In this document: positions 31,172 through 32,107 of the stretch, piece by piece
Numbering within the stretch: position 1 is the first letter of the stretch
How the letters are laid out: each line of letters begins with the position of its first letter
Origin: Clostridiales bacterium UBA1316
GTDB lineage: Bacteria; Bacillota; Clostridia; Oscillospirales; Oscillospiraceae
Reading direction: 5' to 3'
Assembly: GCA_002307055.1 (NCBI GenBank)
Contig: DBTM01000030.1
Span: 25,101-57,207 of the forward strand
DNA length: 32,107 bases
Position numbers and translations under genes: made by a program
Notes under the pieces: model-generated
Told to the model about the DNA's origin: nothing
Seen by the model: only the letters and a program-made list of their open reading frames with translations
The model's database searches: none

Positions 31172-31879
31172 ATGGGTAAGAAAGTTTTGGTTACGGGCGC
31201 GTCGCGCGGTATCGGCGCAGCGTGCGCGCGGGCGCTGGCGAATGACTGCGATTGCTTGGTTATTAATTATTTGAATACAGATTCAACGGCAGAAACCCTC
31301 GCTGCCGAGCTCGGCGGAACCGCCGTCAGGGCGGATGTTGCCGACAGCGCACAGGTGAGGCAAATGTTCGAAACGATGGACAGGCTTGATGTCCTCGTCT
31401 GCAACGCGGGCATATCGCTTGTGAAGCTTTTTACGGATACAACGGAGAACGAATGGCGGAAGCTGCTGGACACAAACCTCGGCGGCGTTATCAACTGCTG
31501 CCAGGCGGCGATACCGCTGATGGTCCGGCAGAAATACGGCAGGATTATTATCATCTCATCCGTCTGGGGGGTCACGGGCGCGTCCTGCGAGGCGGTTTAT
31601 TCGGCTTCAAAAGCGGCGCTCATCGGCCTGACGAAGGCTCTGGCCAAGGAGCTCGGCCCGTCCGGCATCACAGTCAACTGCGTCGCGCCGGGCGTCATTG
31701 AAACGGATATGAACGCCGCGCTGACGCCGGAGGATAGAGCAGCCTTAATCAGCAGCACACCGCTTGGCATGATCGGCGAAGCGTCGGACGTCGCCGCCCT
31801 CGTCCGGTTCCTGGCTACCGACGAAGCGCGGTTTATCACCGGACAGGTCATCGGTGTCGACGGGGGATTTGTGGGGTAA
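31172..31879 (+). CDS. Short-chain dehydrogenase, FabG-like 3-oxoacyl-ACP reductase
   Basis: The 235-residue protein is a classical SDR: the NADP(H)-binding motif TGASRGIGAACARAL near residue 8, NAG near 77, the catalytic Ser (IIISSVWG), then YSASK with Tyr and Lys, and the C-terminal ITGQVIGVDGGFVG. That ending is typical of FabG-like enzymes, which reduce 3-oxoacyl-ACP in fatty-acid synthesis, but many SDRs look alike, so the substrate is open. The ATG at 31172 is chosen for its GAGGTG ribosome site and family start; a TTG at 31154 lies in the palindromic element. No other fab gene is visible nearby. Confidence 0.9.
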   Translation: MGKKVLVTGASRGIGAACARALANDCDCLVINYLNTDSTAETLAAELGGTAVRADVADSAQVRQMFETMDRLDVLVCNAGISLVKLFTDTTENEWRKLLDTNLGGVINCCQAAIPLMVRQKYGRIIIISSVWGVTGASCEAVYSASKAALIGLTKALAKELGPSGITVNCVAPGVIETDMNAALTPEDRAALISSTPLGMIGEASDVAALVRFLATDEARFITGQVIGVDGGFVG

Positions 31880-31909
31880 CACGGAAATCAACGCGCCTTG
31901 AGAGTATGG

Positions 31910-31929
31910 ATTCCCGCCTGCGTGGGAAT
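31910..31929. repeat. dRS3-like 20-base palindrome
   Basis: ATTCCC (31910-31915), eight bases, then GGGAAT (31924-31929) matches the ATTCCC-N8-GGGAAT form of the neisserial dRS3 repeat. The flanking TATGG and GACATA are also common around such elements in other genomes. Confidence 0.6.
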
Positions 31930-31970
31930 GACATATAGCGCGGGAATACTGATTGATGAATAAAAGCAGG

Positions 31971-32020
31971 CTGCCCCGAAAAAGTCTTTGAGACTTTGAC
32001 GGGGCAGTTGTTGATTATTG
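31971..32020 (+). terminator. Terminator after the SDR gene
   Basis: CTGCCCCG (31971-31978) pairs with CGGGGCAG (32000-32007), and AAAGTCT (31981-31987) pairs with AGACTTT (31991-31997) within it. TTGTTGATTATT follows. The remaining bases to 32107 show nothing recognisable. Confidence 0.75.
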
Positions 32021-32107
32021 GAGCGGAGACAATAAATTAATTTACAGCACATAGGTATGGATAAAGGAATCAGCTTGATTTTACGTAAGCGTTAAATAAT
32101 CAGGTGC

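Overview
The window looks like chromosomal DNA of an anaerobic, spore-forming member of the Firmicutes, class Clostridia. The support is a short alpha/beta-type spore protein gene, a Rex repressor leading NuoE/NuoF-type hydrogenase subunits, a separate [FeFe]-hydrogenase, strong AGGAGG-type ribosome sites, and TTGACA/TATAAT promoters in AT-rich gaps between moderately GC-rich genes. Placement near the Oscillospiraceae is inference from overall gene style. I see no rRNA, tRNA, CRISPR array, prophage or complete insertion sequence.

Layout. Positions 1-2100 (minus) hold a redox operon, rex > NuoE-like > NuoF-like, with the last gene running off the left edge. A flavin/Fe-S ene-reductase (2321-4246) diverges from it. 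Next come a decayed REP-associated (IS200-like) transposase, a Suv3-like RNA helicase (4691-6511) and a tiny spore-protein gene (6679-6852) lying between large inverted repeats. A textbook TPP riboswitch with promoter and terminator then controls the thiamine transporter gene thiT (6957-7780). Tex and a B12-binding-type radical SAM protein overlap by 4 bases (7983-11824). An [FeFe]-hydrogenase (12015-13274) is followed by a mosaic of palindromic repeats, a UBA/DUF4342 membrane protein and a two-component system (13660-16390). A Ser/Thr/Pro-rich protein built from six alternating modules (16559-17710) and a GT39 membrane glycosyltransferase (18017-19933) close the plus-strand run.

Positions 20020-25542 are on the minus strand: a GNAT acetyltransferase, a lipoprotein, a YwaF-type membrane protein, an SLH-domain trypsin-like protease and a cysteine desulfurase. 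The desulfurase has no ATG, GTG or TTG at its expected start; an ATT codon fits best. Divergent from it is mtaB. A metabolic run follows (27094-31879): serC, serA, a lipid kinase, a YmdB-type phosphoesterase and an SDR reductase. The last 230 bases hold only a dRS3-like palindrome and a terminator.

How the genes work together. Rex probably senses NADH/NAD+ and tunes the linked hydrogenase or NADH-oxidising subunits. SerA and SerC catalyse the first two steps of serine synthesis. ThiT is shut off by thiamine pyrophosphate. Tex, the Suv3-like helicase, MtaB and YmdB all act on RNA or translation but are not obviously one system. No clearly new multi-gene system stands out. The strongest unexplained items are the six-module polyproline protein, the non-canonical start of the cysteine desulfurase, and a family of palindromic elements that may trace back to the dead transposase.
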